Assembly (NCBI GenBank): GCA_963677815.1
Contig: OY782499.1
Span: 2,294,001-2,358,000, forward strand
Direction of reading: 5' to 3'
DNA from: JAEKNW01 sp963677815
Lineage (GTDB): Bacteria; Cloacimonadota; Cloacimonadia; Cloacimonadales; JAFGVF01
DNA length: 64,000 nucleotides
Shown piece by piece: positions 1 through 13,400 of this stretch. A program made the translations under genes and the position numbers. The notes beneath the pieces are model-generated. The model worked only from the letters and a program-made list of their open reading frames with translations, was not told where the DNA came from and searched no databases. Each line of letters begins with the position of its first letter. Position 1 is the stretch's first letter.

Positions 1-2030
<2,030 letters not shown>

Positions 2031-2108
2031 ATTAATTATACACACTCTATTGCACTCTATTTACTGTAAAATTTTATATCAAGTTTAGTCTGATTCTTTA
2101 TAAAAAGA

Positions 2109-2184
2109 TGGTGGAGAATAACGGGCTCGAACCGTTGACCCCCTGCTTGCAAAGCAGGTGCTCTCCCAACTGAGCTAATCCCCC
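2109..2184 (-). tRNA. tRNA-Ala (anticodon TGC)
   Basis: On the minus strand the 76-nt sequence folds as a cloverleaf. Acceptor GGGGGAT pairs with ATTCTCC (two G-U pairs), the D-arm region reads AGCTCAGTTGGGAGAGC, the anticodon loop is TTTGCAA between CTGCT and AGCAG, and the T arm has GGTTCGAGCC. The CCA end is encoded. It lies between 23S and tRNA-Ile in the spacer of the rRNA operon. Confidence 0.96.
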
Positions 2185-2197
2185 ACGAATTTCTTTA

Positions 2198-2274
<77 letters not shown>

Positions 2275-2347
2275 CCTTACTTAGAACTAAACTCTTTTTT
2301 CGCTATAGAATGAAAAAGTAAACTTATCAAGAAACTATTTCTCCTTT

Positions 2348-3886
<1,539 letters not shown>

Positions 3887-3977
3887 TTATAAATCGTGTT
3901 CCTGTCTCTCGCAAGTTTACTTCATTCATTCACTCTATAACTTTTAACTTTTAAAATTATTCAAAGATCTTTCCAAC

Positions 3978-4031
3978 GTCTCCAAGAAAACTTTCGCTCC
4001 CTCGCATTGGTTTCGTCAAACTACTGGAGAC
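3978..4031 (-). promoter_or_regulatory. rRNA leader inverted repeat
   Basis: A 7-bp inverted repeat (gtctcca at 3978-3984, tggagac at 4025-4031) flanks 40 bases in the 16S leader, about 90 nt upstream of mature 16S. It could form a leader hairpin used in rRNA processing or antitermination. That role is inferred from position only. Confidence 0.35.
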
Positions 4032-4045
4032 CTATTTCTTGTCAA
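4017..4045 (-). promoter_or_regulatory. candidate rRNA promoter
   Basis: On the minus strand, TTGACA (4040-4045) is followed downstream by TAGTTTG (4017-4023). From the TTG to the TAGTTTG there are 19 bases, which resembles the Bacteroidota-type TTTG-N19-TAnnTTTG promoter more than a sigma70 -10. A second TTGTCA at 4088-4093 has no good -10. The region is otherwise AT-rich and upstream of 16S. The assignment is tentative. Confidence 0.3.
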
Positions 4046-4228
4046 TAGCTTTTTTTCATAATGCAAGTATTTCCCCCTAAAACATATGACAAATATATAT
4101 TGTTATACACTGCATTAAAATATTTTAGATTCTTAGATATTTTTACTATATTTTTTTCAGCTTATCTAATATTAGTTTTGTTTTCTGTGTTTTTGATTCT
4201 TCAAAATGTTAAAAACTTAATATAAAAT

Positions 4229-4254
4229 CAGGGTATTGAAGAATCAACACCCTG
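4229..4254 (-). terminator. rho-independent terminator after purH
   Basis: An 11-bp stem with one mismatch and an AGAA loop on the plus strand (cagggtattga / tcaacaccctg). On the minus strand it is followed by the AT-rich stretch ATTTTATATT. It lies 48 nt beyond the purH stop and probably ends the long operon that begins at 13675. The remaining sequence up to the 16S leader is AT-rich with no gene visible. Confidence 0.75.
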
Positions 4255-4301
4255 AAAAGTTTTAGTATGAAATATTAACTGTATAATTTCTACATAAATT
4301 A

Positions 4302-5825
4302 TTAATGTCTAAAATGTCTTGTTGAGGTCATGACCATAGCAATCCCATGTTCATTGCAAGCTTCGATAACCTCAGGGTCCCCTTTTGAACCTCCAGGTTG
4401 GATAACTGCTGTAACCCCATATTTCACTAGTTGATCAATTGAATCTCTGAAGGGGAAGAAACCATCAGATGCACAAATTGAGTTGTCTAATGACAGAGAG
4501 AACTTCTTAGCTTTTGATATTGCTATTTCAGTTGAATCAATTCTTGATGTTTGTCCGATTCCAAGCCCCAGTGTTTGGTCATTACTGGTAAAAGCTACAG
4601 CATTAGACTTCAATGAAGCTACACACTTCCAGCCAAATTTAAGAGCTTCCCATTCTTTTTCAGTGGGTTGTCTTTTTGTTACAACTTGCCATTGATCTAG
4701 ATCATCTTTATTAATATCATTATCTTGTACTAAATAACCATTCATACAAGAGAGAACATTGAATCTACTTTTTAGTTGTTCTAATTTGTTTAGATCATAA
4801 GAAAGAATCCTTCTATTCTTCTTTCTTTGCAAGAAATCTATAACGCCATCCTCATATCCAGGGGCTATGATAATTTCTGTAAAAATCTTATTAATAGCTT
4901 TAGCAGTTTCTAAATCAAGTGATTTATTAACAATTACAATACCACCGAATGGTGAAAGAGTATCTGTAGCAAAAGCTTTTTCATAGGCTTCTAACAGAGA
5001 TTTACTAGAAGCAATTCCACATGGATTAGTATGTTTGAAGATAGCTACTGTAGGCATATCTTTAAATTTTAAGATTGTTTTTAAAGCAGAGTCTATATCA
5101 AGTAAATTATTATAAGAAAGTTGTTTACCATGGAGGATATCAATTATACTCTCTTCTTGGTAGAAATGAGCAAATTGGTGAGGATTTTCCCCATAGCGTA
5201 AAGTACTACTAAGGGGCATAGAGAGATTAAGTTGAGAATAATTATTTTCTATTTTCATGAAATAATTTGCAATTGCAGAATCATAATCTGCTGTATGCAT
5301 GAAGGCTTTTTGGGCTAAATATTGTCTGAATTTTTTACTGTCAGTATCACTTGTTAGAACTTCAATAGTTTTATCATAGTCTGCAATATCAGTTATCACA
5401 TATACAGAATCATAGTTCTTGGCAGCTGATCTAATAAGAGTTGGACCACCGATATCTATATTTTCGATAATCTGTTGGTGACTTGAATCCTTATCATTCA
5501 CCGTTTTCTTGAAAGGATAAAGATTAACACAAACAACATCAATTAAGTGAATATCAAGTTCATTAGCTTGTTCTAGGTGTTTAGGAACTTGCCTATTAGC
5601 TAGGATACCCCCATGAATTAGAGGATTTAAAGTTTTAACTCGGCCATCCATAATTTCTGGAAATTTAGTTACATCGCTGACATAAATAACTTCCACACCA
5701 TTATCATTTAGATATTTTGCAGTACCACCACTTGAAATAATTTCATAACCAAGTTCTTTTAAGCTTTTAGCGAAGGGTAAAATATTACTTTTGTCTGAAA
5801 GACTAATCAGAGCTCTCTTCTTCAT
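4302..5825 (-). CDS. purH: bifunctional IMP cyclohydrolase / AICAR formyltransferase
   Basis: PurH catalyses the last two steps of de novo purine synthesis in the cytosol: formylation of AICAR and closure of FAICAR to IMP. The protein is 507 residues, the usual length. The N-terminal MGS-like cyclohydrolase domain (about 1-190) begins with RALISLSDKSNI. The transformylase domain carries FKHTNPCGIAS near residue 264, with the Lys-His pair known to be catalytic in the family. The start is supported by GGAG seven bases upstream of ATG. The first 23 nt overlap the end of the YihY gene, so it is translated as the last gene of the operon. A purine gene behind membrane-protein genes probably reflects a shared transcript rather than a shared task. 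Confidence 0.97.
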   Translation of the reverse strand: MKKRALISLSDKSNILPFAKSLKELGYEIISSGGTAKYLNDNGVEVIYVSDVTKFPEIMDGRVKTLNPLIHGGILANRQVPKHLEQANELDIHLIDVVCVNLYPFKKTVNDKDSSHQQIIENIDIGGPTLIRSAAKNYDSVYVITDIADYDKTIEVLTSDTDSKKFRQYLAQKAFMHTADYDSAIANYFMKIENNYSQLNLSMPLSSTLRYGENPHQFAHFYQEESIIDILHGKQLSYNNLLDIDSALKTILKFKDMPTVAIFKHTNPCGIASSKSLLEAYEKAFATDTLSPFGGIVIVNKSLDLETAKAINKIFTEIIIAPGYEDGVIDFLQRKKNRRILSYDLNKLEQLKSRFNVLSCMNGYLVQDNDINKDDLDQWQVVTKRQPTEKEWEALKFGWKCVASLKSNAVAFTSNDQTLGLGIGQTSRIDSTEIAISKAKKFSLSLDNSICASDGFFPFRDSIDQLVKYGVTAVIQPGGSKGDPEVIEACNEHGIAMVMTSTRHFRH

Positions 5826-6816
5826 TCATATCTCCATTTTTATCATTATTTATACTAGTTTTTAAAGCATCAAAAATAGAATTAAGTTGATTTTCTTTTA
5901 TATCAGATTTTAGGTTTGCGTATTCTTGGGCATCTAAAAGAACTCTAATATCTATCTGTAACTTATGGAATTTCTGACTTTGAGATATTTCAAAAGTTTC
6001 ACCATAGGACGACTTTCTATACATGGAAATAATCAGAATGCCACATAAAATTAAAAGCCAATTAAGATAGAGCCAAAGAACAGTAATAGGAATGGTTGCT
6101 AACAAACCAAAATCAGAATTAAAATTTATTGAATTTCTTACATAGATATCAAAAGCGAATTTTGCGATATACCAAGCTAAAGTTGTTATTAATGTTCCTT
6201 TTATTAAATCATTTTTACTGATTCTAATACTTGGCATGAATAGATAGAGAATAGTTAGTAGGGTAAATTGCAGAATAATCGGAATGAAGTAAGAAATTAT
6301 CCTAGCAAACGTAGAAATAACAGGAATTTCTTGAATAACTGAAGCTGATACTAAGGTAAAAATCAGTAACATGAGTAAAAATCCAAAAAAAATGGAACCG
6401 ATAAACTTAGTTAATTTAGCGAATATATCTATCTTATGCGTTTGATGTATATCAAGGATTCTATCAAATGTTTTATTAAGTATATTAAACATTGAAAAAG
6501 AACCAAACCCCACAAAAATAAAGGAATAGACATTTAAACTCACTTTTTTATTTAGGGCAAGCTCAATCAACTCCTTTACTTTTGCAGCGGTTTCAGGTAT
6601 AAAGTTATCCAATATTCTAGCAATATAAACTCCTTTATCGACATTTAAAATATTAGGAAGGATTAAGAAAGCGAATGATAACATGGGAATAATTGCCACC
6701 ATAGAGATGAAAGTTAAGTTTGCTGCTTCTTTCATCAAACCCAATTCAAAAATCTTGAGGATAAACAATTTAACAGTTTTGAAACTTGCATTAATCATCC
6801 TCTTTAATGTTATCAT
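5803..6816 (-). CDS. YihY/BrkB family inner-membrane protein
   Basis: A 337-residue polytopic membrane protein of the YihY/virulence factor BrkB family, once misnamed ribonuclease BN. About six hydrophobic segments are visible, including AANLTFISMVAIIPMLSFAF near residues 31-50, which matches the family's N-terminal region, and a late IPITVLWLYLNWLLILCG segment. The tail (about 260-337) is charged and cytoplasmic-looking. The start ATG overlaps the stop of the upstream permease by one base (TAATG), indicating coupling. Function is not established for the family; transport or envelope roles have been proposed. Confidence 0.85.
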   Translation of the reverse strand: MITLKRMINASFKTVKLFILKIFELGLMKEAANLTFISMVAIIPMLSFAFLILPNILNVDKGVYIARILDNFIPETAAKVKELIELALNKKVSLNVYSFIFVGFGSFSMFNILNKTFDRILDIHQTHKIDIFAKLTKFIGSIFFGFLLMLLIFTLVSASVIQEIPVISTFARIISYFIPIILQFTLLTILYLFMPSIRISKNDLIKGTLITTLAWYIAKFAFDIYVRNSINFNSDFGLLATIPITVLWLYLNWLLILCGILIISMYRKSSYGETFEISQSQKFHKLQIDIRVLLDAQEYANLKSDIKENQLNSIFDALKTSINNDKNGDMNEEESSD

Positions 6817-8060
6817 TATTCAGTCCTAAGAGCTGTTACTGGATTTAGCGAACAGGCTTTCCAGGAAGGAATTACACCGAAAACAAGTCCAACTCCTGAA
6901 GACATTAGCAGGGCAATAATTACTAATTGCGAGGTAATGGCAATACTCACATTAACATAGTCTGCTACTATATTTGCTAGGCTCATGCCTACAAGAATAC
7001 CAATAATCCCACCCAGTGTTGTGATAATCACAGTCTGAATAAGGAACTGTAGGAAGATATCAAACTTTGAACCTCCAACAGACATTCTTACACCTATTTC
7101 ACGGGTCCTTTCTTTGATAGTAGCTAGCATTATATTCATAATCACGATTCCACCTACTAAAAGGGAAATTGCTGATATGAAATAGAAAATTATATTAAAT
7201 TTTGATGAGTTAGCAAGAATTTCCTCTCTTCTTTCTAGATTTGAGCTAGTAGTATAGACAGGTTTATTATTGAATTGAGCATTCAAGGTTTTTTCTACCT
7301 TGGCTTGGACAGACTCAGTGAGAGATTCATCAGTAGTAATAATGCTAAAACTATTGATTCTACTGTAGCGAGGGTTTAGCTTCAAAGAAGTTGTCATAGG
7401 TACTAAAATCATATCATTCTTCCATTCCAGCCAGTTACCTTGACCCAAATCTGATTGTCCTATAAATTCTCTATAATCAAGAATACCAATAACTGTTAAA
7501 AAGTCACTGCCAACTTTAATTTTCTTTCCGATGGGATTAACTGAACCAAAAAGATTCATTCTAGCATTAGTCCCAATAAGAGCTACATTATTTCTAGCCA
7601 CATAGTCATAGTTAGTAAACATACGCCCTTCTTGGACACCCCATTCCTCTATAGCAAAAAAATCATCATCAACTGCTCTATACCAAGGTGCTACATCATT
7701 TTTACCAAATTTAATTGAGTTATTCCAAACAGTCAGATTAAAATCTATGTGTTCAATACCTTGGATTGGTCTAAGTAAGTTTTTAATTTCATCGTATTCA
7801 AATCTTTTATTTCTATTTACTTGACCATTGAATTCCCAGTTCATGTAAACTTCAATTTTTTTGAAGCCACCAGTTTCTTCAATCCAGCTAGTTGTCTGTT
7901 TAATAGAACCTTGAACAATACTCATAACAATGATTATTGATGCTGTTCCCAAGATAATGCCCATTACTGTAACCATGGTTCTTATCTTTTTTGCCCAAAA
8001 ATCTTGCAAGCTTTGATTAACTACTTCTCTAAAGGAAATCGCCATTATGTATCTTCCCAT
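6816..8060 (-). CDS. MacB/FtsX-type ABC transporter permease
   Basis: A 414-residue permease of the MacB/LolC/FtsX superfamily. There is one N-terminal transmembrane helix (about 25-50), a large periplasmic MacB_PCD-like domain (about 50-285), then three C-terminal helices, with the family motif REIGVRMSVGGSK near residue 320. The first ATG lies 31 nt inside the ATPase gene; a second in-frame ATG at 8043-8045 (MAISFREV) is an equally good start and cannot be excluded. With the ATPase it should form a non-classical exporter working on envelope substrates (lipoproteins, peptides or drugs). The substrate cannot be told from sequence. Confidence 0.9.
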   Translation of the reverse strand: MGRYIMAISFREVVNQSLQDFWAKKIRTMVTVMGIILGTASIIIVMSIVQGSIKQTTSWIEETGGFKKIEVYMNWEFNGQVNRNKRFEYDEIKNLLRPIQGIEHIDFNLTVWNNSIKFGKNDVAPWYRAVDDDFFAIEEWGVQEGRMFTNYDYVARNNVALIGTNARMNLFGSVNPIGKKIKVGSDFLTVIGILDYREFIGQSDLGQGNWLEWKNDMILVPMTTSLKLNPRYSRINSFSIITTDESLTESVQAKVEKTLNAQFNNKPVYTTSSNLERREEILANSSKFNIIFYFISAISLLVGGIVIMNIMLATIKERTREIGVRMSVGGSKFDIFLQFLIQTVIITTLGGIIGILVGMSLANIVADYVNVSIAITSQLVIIALLMSSGVGLVFGVIPSWKACSLNPVTALRTE

Positions 8061-8709
8061 CTACTATTGTTATAACTCTATCAGCTTTTTCAGCAATAGA
8101 TTTATCATGTGTAACTACGATTACAGTATTTCCAGCGGCATGTAATTCTTTGAAAATTGACATAATATCTGAACCAGAAGTGGTATCAAGATTTCCAGTA
8201 GGTTCATCGGCAAGAATTATTGAAGGTGAGTTAACAATAGCTCTAGCTATAGCAACTCTTTGTCTTTGTCCCCCAGAAAGTTCAGATGGTTTATGTTTTA
8301 ATCTATCACCCAGACCAACTGATTTAAGAACTTGAATAGCTTTTTCTTCTCTTTTTGATTTTGAAATTCCCCCATAAAGAAGTGGGAGTTCAACATTCTT
8401 TTGAATATTTATGTGAGGTAATAAATTGAAGGTTTGAAAAACGAAACCAATTTTACTATTACGAATTTTTGCTAGCTTCCCTTTGCTTAGTTTTTCAACA
8501 TTAATGCCATCTAGGATGTAAGAACCTTTAGTTGGAGAGTCTAAGCAACCCAAAATATGCATTAGAGTTGATTTGCCTGAACCTGAAGGTCCAATAATAG
8601 CAACAAACTCACCTTTTTGGATGTTTATCTCAACCCCTTGTAAGGCATTAACTTCTACCTTACCCATGTTATAAGTTTTAATTAATTCTTCAGTTTTAAT
8701 AATTTCCAT
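8029..8709 (-). CDS. MacB/LolD-type ABC transporter ATP-binding protein
   Basis: A 226-residue ABC ATPase with Walker A GPSGSGKST (about residue 40), signature LSGGQRQR (about 144), Walker B IILADEPTGNLD (about 160) and the switch His in VTHD (about 200). Length and sequence fit the LolD/MacB ATPase subfamily, which partners FtsX-like permeases. It overlaps the permease gene by about 31 nt and follows the TPR gene by 12 nt, so all are in one operon. Cytoplasmic, membrane-associated as a dimer. Confidence 0.95.
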   Translation of the reverse strand: MEIIKTEELIKTYNMGKVEVNALQGVEINIQKGEFVAIIGPSGSGKSTLMHILGCLDSPTKGSYILDGINVEKLSKGKLAKIRNSKIGFVFQTFNLLPHINIQKNVELPLLYGGISKSKREEKAIQVLKSVGLGDRLKHKPSELSGGQRQRVAIARAIVNSPSIILADEPTGNLDTTSGSDIMSIFKELHAAGNTVIVVTHDKSIAEKADRVITIVDGKIHNGDFL

Positions 8710-8721
8710 ATCTGCCTACAT

Positions 8722-10443
8722 TTATTTATTTTGTTCAATTAGTAATATTTTCCTCACCCTAGCCGCTAAAGAGCTGTTAGGATATAGTGTTAAAAAGTTT
8801 CTAGCCATATTTTGTGCAAGCTTTGATTTTTTATCTTCAAGCAGAACAAGTTGAAGGGATGCAAAATCTCGAGCAAACGTATCTTCAAAAGGCCTAGAAA
8901 GTAATTTCTGAGCTCTTATTTTATTAGAGTTTTCTATATTCATAAGAGCATTTTTGATAATGAAATATTCATTTTTGCTTGATTCAAATAATTGATTATA
9001 TAATGAATCAGCTTCTTCAAGTAAGAATAGTTTTTCCTTACGATATGCGTCAAGAAAAAGATTTCTATCTTGCCCACTAAGAGATTTTAAGAGGAATTTT
9101 ATATTTAGCATTTCACTTGTATTATCAGATTCAGGAGCTTGAATAATTAGTTCTGTTGCTAAAGAATCTGCAAATGAACCGTTTTGAAATACTTCATACA
9201 AATAATAATTAAAGAAGTAATCTGAGTTTCTCCCATACTGTTCTAATTCGTCTAAATAATCTTTTGCTTGAGGATATTCTTGTGTTAAAATTTTATAATA
9301 ACTCAATCTAGATTTCAGAGTAGTTTTCTGGTTGTTATTATAAGCATACTTCTCGGCTTTCTGCAAATAGCTCTCATAATGATTTGATAAATCTTTTTGC
9401 CGGAAAGTGATATCTGCTTTCAAGAGATAAGTGTTGAAGAGTACATTTCTTTTATTATTCATATCAGAATCATCATCAATAATAATGTTTATTAAAGAGT
9501 CTGCCCTTGAATAAGCTGAACTTTCAAAAAGCATTTTGGCGTAGTTAAAAGTGTACATATAGTAATTTCTAGTATCTTGAACTTTTGAAAGAGCTAAATC
9601 ATATAAAGTTGAGCTAATCTCATATTCCTTCAATCTTTTAAATTGTTCAGCCTTGTTATAGATATCTTGAGCCTGGTATTTATCAAGGATTGCTAGAGCG
9701 ATATCTCCTTTACCTGTTGTTAATAAGGCTTGAGCATAAACATCAATGATTGATTTATTATCCTTAGTAATAACAATATGTTCTGGATCTGTACCAAAGT
9801 GTTTCATAAGTACAGAAATTGAATTAGGATCTTGTTTAATAATACTTCCTATCCTAGAGTTTATTAGATTCTTACTTGAAATATCATGCTCTAAGGCTTG
9901 TAAATAATAAGTCAAAGCTTGTGGATAATTTCTATCAAAATAATAAGAATCTGCAAGTTCAAATGAGAACTTGAAAGGAAACAGTTCATTAGCTCTAGTA
10001 TAGATATTAACAGCTTGTTGATAAGCCCTATAGCGCTGAAACAAATCTCCAATATTCTTATATTGACTTTCTTGAGGATTAATTTCTAAATAAGAATTAG
10101 CTTTTTCTTCTGCTAACTCAAAAGTCCTTTCGATTAACATAAAAGTAATTTCATATCTACTTTTATCTGAATTAGATAAGGAATTACCTTCTTCTTTTAA
10201 AAGATTAAGTCCTTCCTGCCCTTTAGATGTTTTAATAAAGAGTTCTAAGTAGGACACAATAACATCTTGAGCACCAGGAAATTTGGTAAGGGCTTCTTCG
10301 TAAAGTTCTTGAGCAAGTGAGTATTTTCTCACTTGCACCATATCGCTAGCATTCTTTAACAGAATTTCCTTTTCATCATATTTTGCGAAGAGACTAGTAG
10401 TAAAAAATACAATAATCAGTATTAATAATAATTTTATCTTCAT
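8722..10443 (-). CDS. exported tetratricopeptide-repeat protein
   Basis: A 573-residue protein starting with a signal peptide (MKIKLLLILIIVFFTTSLFA). The remainder is helical, with TPR-like units that show the alternating small and aromatic pattern (for example YSLAQELYEEALTKFPGAQD near residue 40, and YPQALTYYLQALEHD near 170). It should be periplasmic and scaffold other proteins. It begins one base after the stop of the 1076-residue coiled-coil gene and lies just upstream of the ABC exporter, so the three probably act together in the envelope. I do not recognise a named family beyond TPR. Confidence 0.75.
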   Translation of the reverse strand: MKIKLLLILIIVFFTTSLFAKYDEKEILLKNASDMVQVRKYSLAQELYEEALTKFPGAQDVIVSYLELFIKTSKGQEGLNLLKEEGNSLSNSDKSRYEITFMLIERTFELAEEKANSYLEINPQESQYKNIGDLFQRYRAYQQAVNIYTRANELFPFKFSFELADSYYFDRNYPQALTYYLQALEHDISSKNLINSRIGSIIKQDPNSISVLMKHFGTDPEHIVITKDNKSIIDVYAQALLTTGKGDIALAILDKYQAQDIYNKAEQFKRLKEYEISSTLYDLALSKVQDTRNYYMYTFNYAKMLFESSAYSRADSLINIIIDDDSDMNNKRNVLFNTYLLKADITFRQKDLSNHYESYLQKAEKYAYNNNQKTTLKSRLSYYKILTQEYPQAKDYLDELEQYGRNSDYFFNYYLYEVFQNGSFADSLATELIIQAPESDNTSEMLNIKFLLKSLSGQDRNLFLDAYRKEKLFLLEEADSLYNQLFESSKNEYFIIKNALMNIENSNKIRAQKLLSRPFEDTFARDFASLQLVLLEDKKSKLAQNMARNFLTLYPNSSLAARVRKILLIEQNK

Positions 10444-10444
10444 T

Positions 10445-13400
10445 TTAATCTCGATTAATTCTTTTTAAGTATTCTAGAATAATTTTCTGATATTCTTTGG
10501 AATAGGTCTTATACTCTTCTTCAAGAAGAGCATTTTTTTCAAGTTCTTTGAATCTCTCTTCTAAGTCTTCAGGAGCATCCCAGAGTTTATCTCCTGCTTC
10601 TTCTCCCTTTCTTTTTTTGCTTTGATCCTTTTTATTAATTGATTTAGTTGCTTCTAGCATTCTGGATAGAATATTCTCTTGTTGCTTCAACAATTCTTGA
10701 TCTAGCTTATTGAAGCGAAGCTTCTTGGAAACATCATCTAATTCTTCAATTAATCTGTTTAAACCATTTGCTTGCTTTTGAGCCTGAGGATTAGTTTGTA
10801 TCATTCTTTTAAGATTTTCTGCAAGTTGATTTTCATCAGCAGACATTTGTCTCATCTGCCCCCTCATCTCATTTGATATCTGTGGCTTTCCTTGTCCTAA
10901 CTGTTGCATCATTTGCTGAGCCAACATATTCATTGCCATCTGTTGCTGCCCCATTTGTTGCATCTGCTTCATAAAGTCTTGCATCCCGCCTGAGCCACCC
11001 GACTGTTGATTTCCATCTTCATTTAGAAGGGAAAATATCATTAGATTAAAGCCACTTTGAATATCTTTCATATAGTTCTTGGCAGTATAGATTTTCTTAT
11101 CGCTAACATCGGTAAAGAAAGAATTAAAGGCATTCATAGTATTTGATAAATCAAACATGAATTTTGGACTCAAGGAAAGCATTACTTCAGGAATAGAGAA
11201 GAATATTCTTAGTGATTTATCTAGCATGTCATGTTGAATAATCATATCATCAAAGATTAAGAAAGGGTCATTATCCATCAAGAGTGTTAGTTCCCTATGC
11301 TCTTTACTATAATAGATCAATTCCTTAATAAGTTTATTTTTAGCAGCTTCAGCTTCTTTACTCTTGATAGAAGACATCATACTCTGCATACTCATCATGG
11401 ATTGTGACATCTTTTTCATTTGAGACAACATCTGTTCTTGAGAGTTAGTAGTTTGACTAGCCTTATTATCCTGCATTTGCTGGCTGACATTCTGCATTTG
11501 TTCAGACATCTTATCCATATCAACATCATTCTTCATTTGATTTAATTCATCTTTAATTGCTTGATCTGAAGGTGAATTTAACATATCTGAAAGTTTATCC
11601 ATCTCCTCTTTGACAGCATCTAGTTTATCTTTAATATCATCTTGTTGTTTAGCTAAATCTTGTCCATCCTTGTTTTGTTGGCTTTCTTCTAGCAAAGATT
11701 CTTGCATTTCCTGCATTTCTTTTGTAAGTCCTAGCATCTTTTCTAAGCTTTGATTCTTTTTTAGTTCTTCCAACATTTTCAGTGTTTGTTCTAATTTTTC
11801 ATTAAAATCTTCCATAGAAAATTTCATTTCTTCTAGAGCTTTTTTGAAGTCTTCAGATTTTAGTTCAGACATCTTATCCTTCATCTTCTGCATCATTTCC
11901 TGCATTTCAGAAGTGTTTATTTCTTCCATTAACTCTTTAATTTTTTCCATTTTAGCAAGTGTTTCTTGAGTTAATGCTTCATTTTTTGTAGCTTCTTGAA
12001 TCATTTCTTGCATTTTTTCAATTGATTGTTCAACATTATCTGCAAGTTCTTCCTGCTGAGAAATGAGATTTTTAACTTCTTCTTTATCCTTCCATTCAAG
12101 TTGGTCTTTTTTAAGAAGCTCTCTTCTTTTCTTTTCAAAGTCTTCTTGAAGCTGGTCAGATTCTTTCAAGGTCTTTGTCATAAGTTCTTTTTGCTGATTT
12201 TCTGTGTTTTCTATTTCTTGAAAGATTTCTTGTAAAGTTGGTATTCTAAGATTTATTTTTTCACTCTCCACTCTATGCTTTTTCCCTAAGTTATCTTCAA
12301 TAGATGCCCAAAAAGTGACTTGATCGCCAGGGTACATCTTATAAGATGAAAGGTCCAAAATCATAGAATAGTTATAAATCTTATTATTGATTGAAGAGAA
12401 CAAGAGACTATCTACCTCAATACCACTGGTAAGTTCATAAAATAAGTGTAAATTCTGTAGCCCATAATCATCACTAAGTTTGATAGTCAGAGGGAGAAGT
12501 TGATTCTTGGCTATTTTACCATCTTCAGGATAATCTGTCAGTTGAATTTCAGGTTTTAAGTCAGGAATCAAAGTTATTCTTTTAAACGGTGAAAGGTACT
12601 GATCATCATAGCTGTTAATTAGTTTAAATTGGTAATCACGATTAGCTGTTAACTTAAAATCCCAAAGAATAACATTGTCAGCAACTAAAGAGCCTTGTTG
12701 AGCTTGACCATCCTTAAATACCATCCAAGCCTGTTTAATATTGCTGTTTGTGGTAACAAGAACTTTTATCTGACTCCCCTCAATAGCAGAAATATTACCG
12801 AGAAGTAGAGTATCTTGTTCGCTTGCAAGCCTAGTGTATGGAGGATAATTATAGATTACCTTTATTTGATTCACAGCTAATTTATCATAAACTTCAACTC
12901 GATATATTTTTGTTTTAAACTTTTCATTAGAGACATAATAATCAAAGGAATAATCTAAAGATTCGAAGCGATAAGAATCTTTATCAAAAGCTAGATTACG
13001 CCATTTGTCTTGCCTTTTAAGAGATAATTGATAAGATAAATTAGGGTCATAGTTCTTAATTTTTATAAGAAGGTCTTGATTGGTGACCATTGTTGTATCA
13101 CCAGGGCTCAGATGGATAGTATAATCCCTCTCTTCTTTAGGTAATGAATTTAAATAAAAAGATTTCCAGGTATCAGGAAAATTACTTGAAAAGAAGGAGA
13201 ATAGTATTATATGACCTAGTGATAAACATAGATAGAAAATTATGTTCTTTTTACTTAGCAAAGAAGGATAAAATAGTTTTGTTTTCTCTACTTTAGCATT
13301 TGTTCTTTCAATTATCTTCTTAATAAATGGGTCATTTTGCTTATAATCTTTAGCTTGGGTAAGCTCTAGAGAAGATAAGAAAGTGTCATTGTTATCTTCA

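Noticed and set aside
12026..12235. Plus-strand hydrophobic frame within the coiled-coil gene, and similar antisense frames in purH, ftsZ, ftsA, murC, ftsI and trmFO
   Set aside because: These are antisense shadows of well-supported genes; Phe/Leu-rich composition is the complement of Lys/Glu-rich coding sequence.
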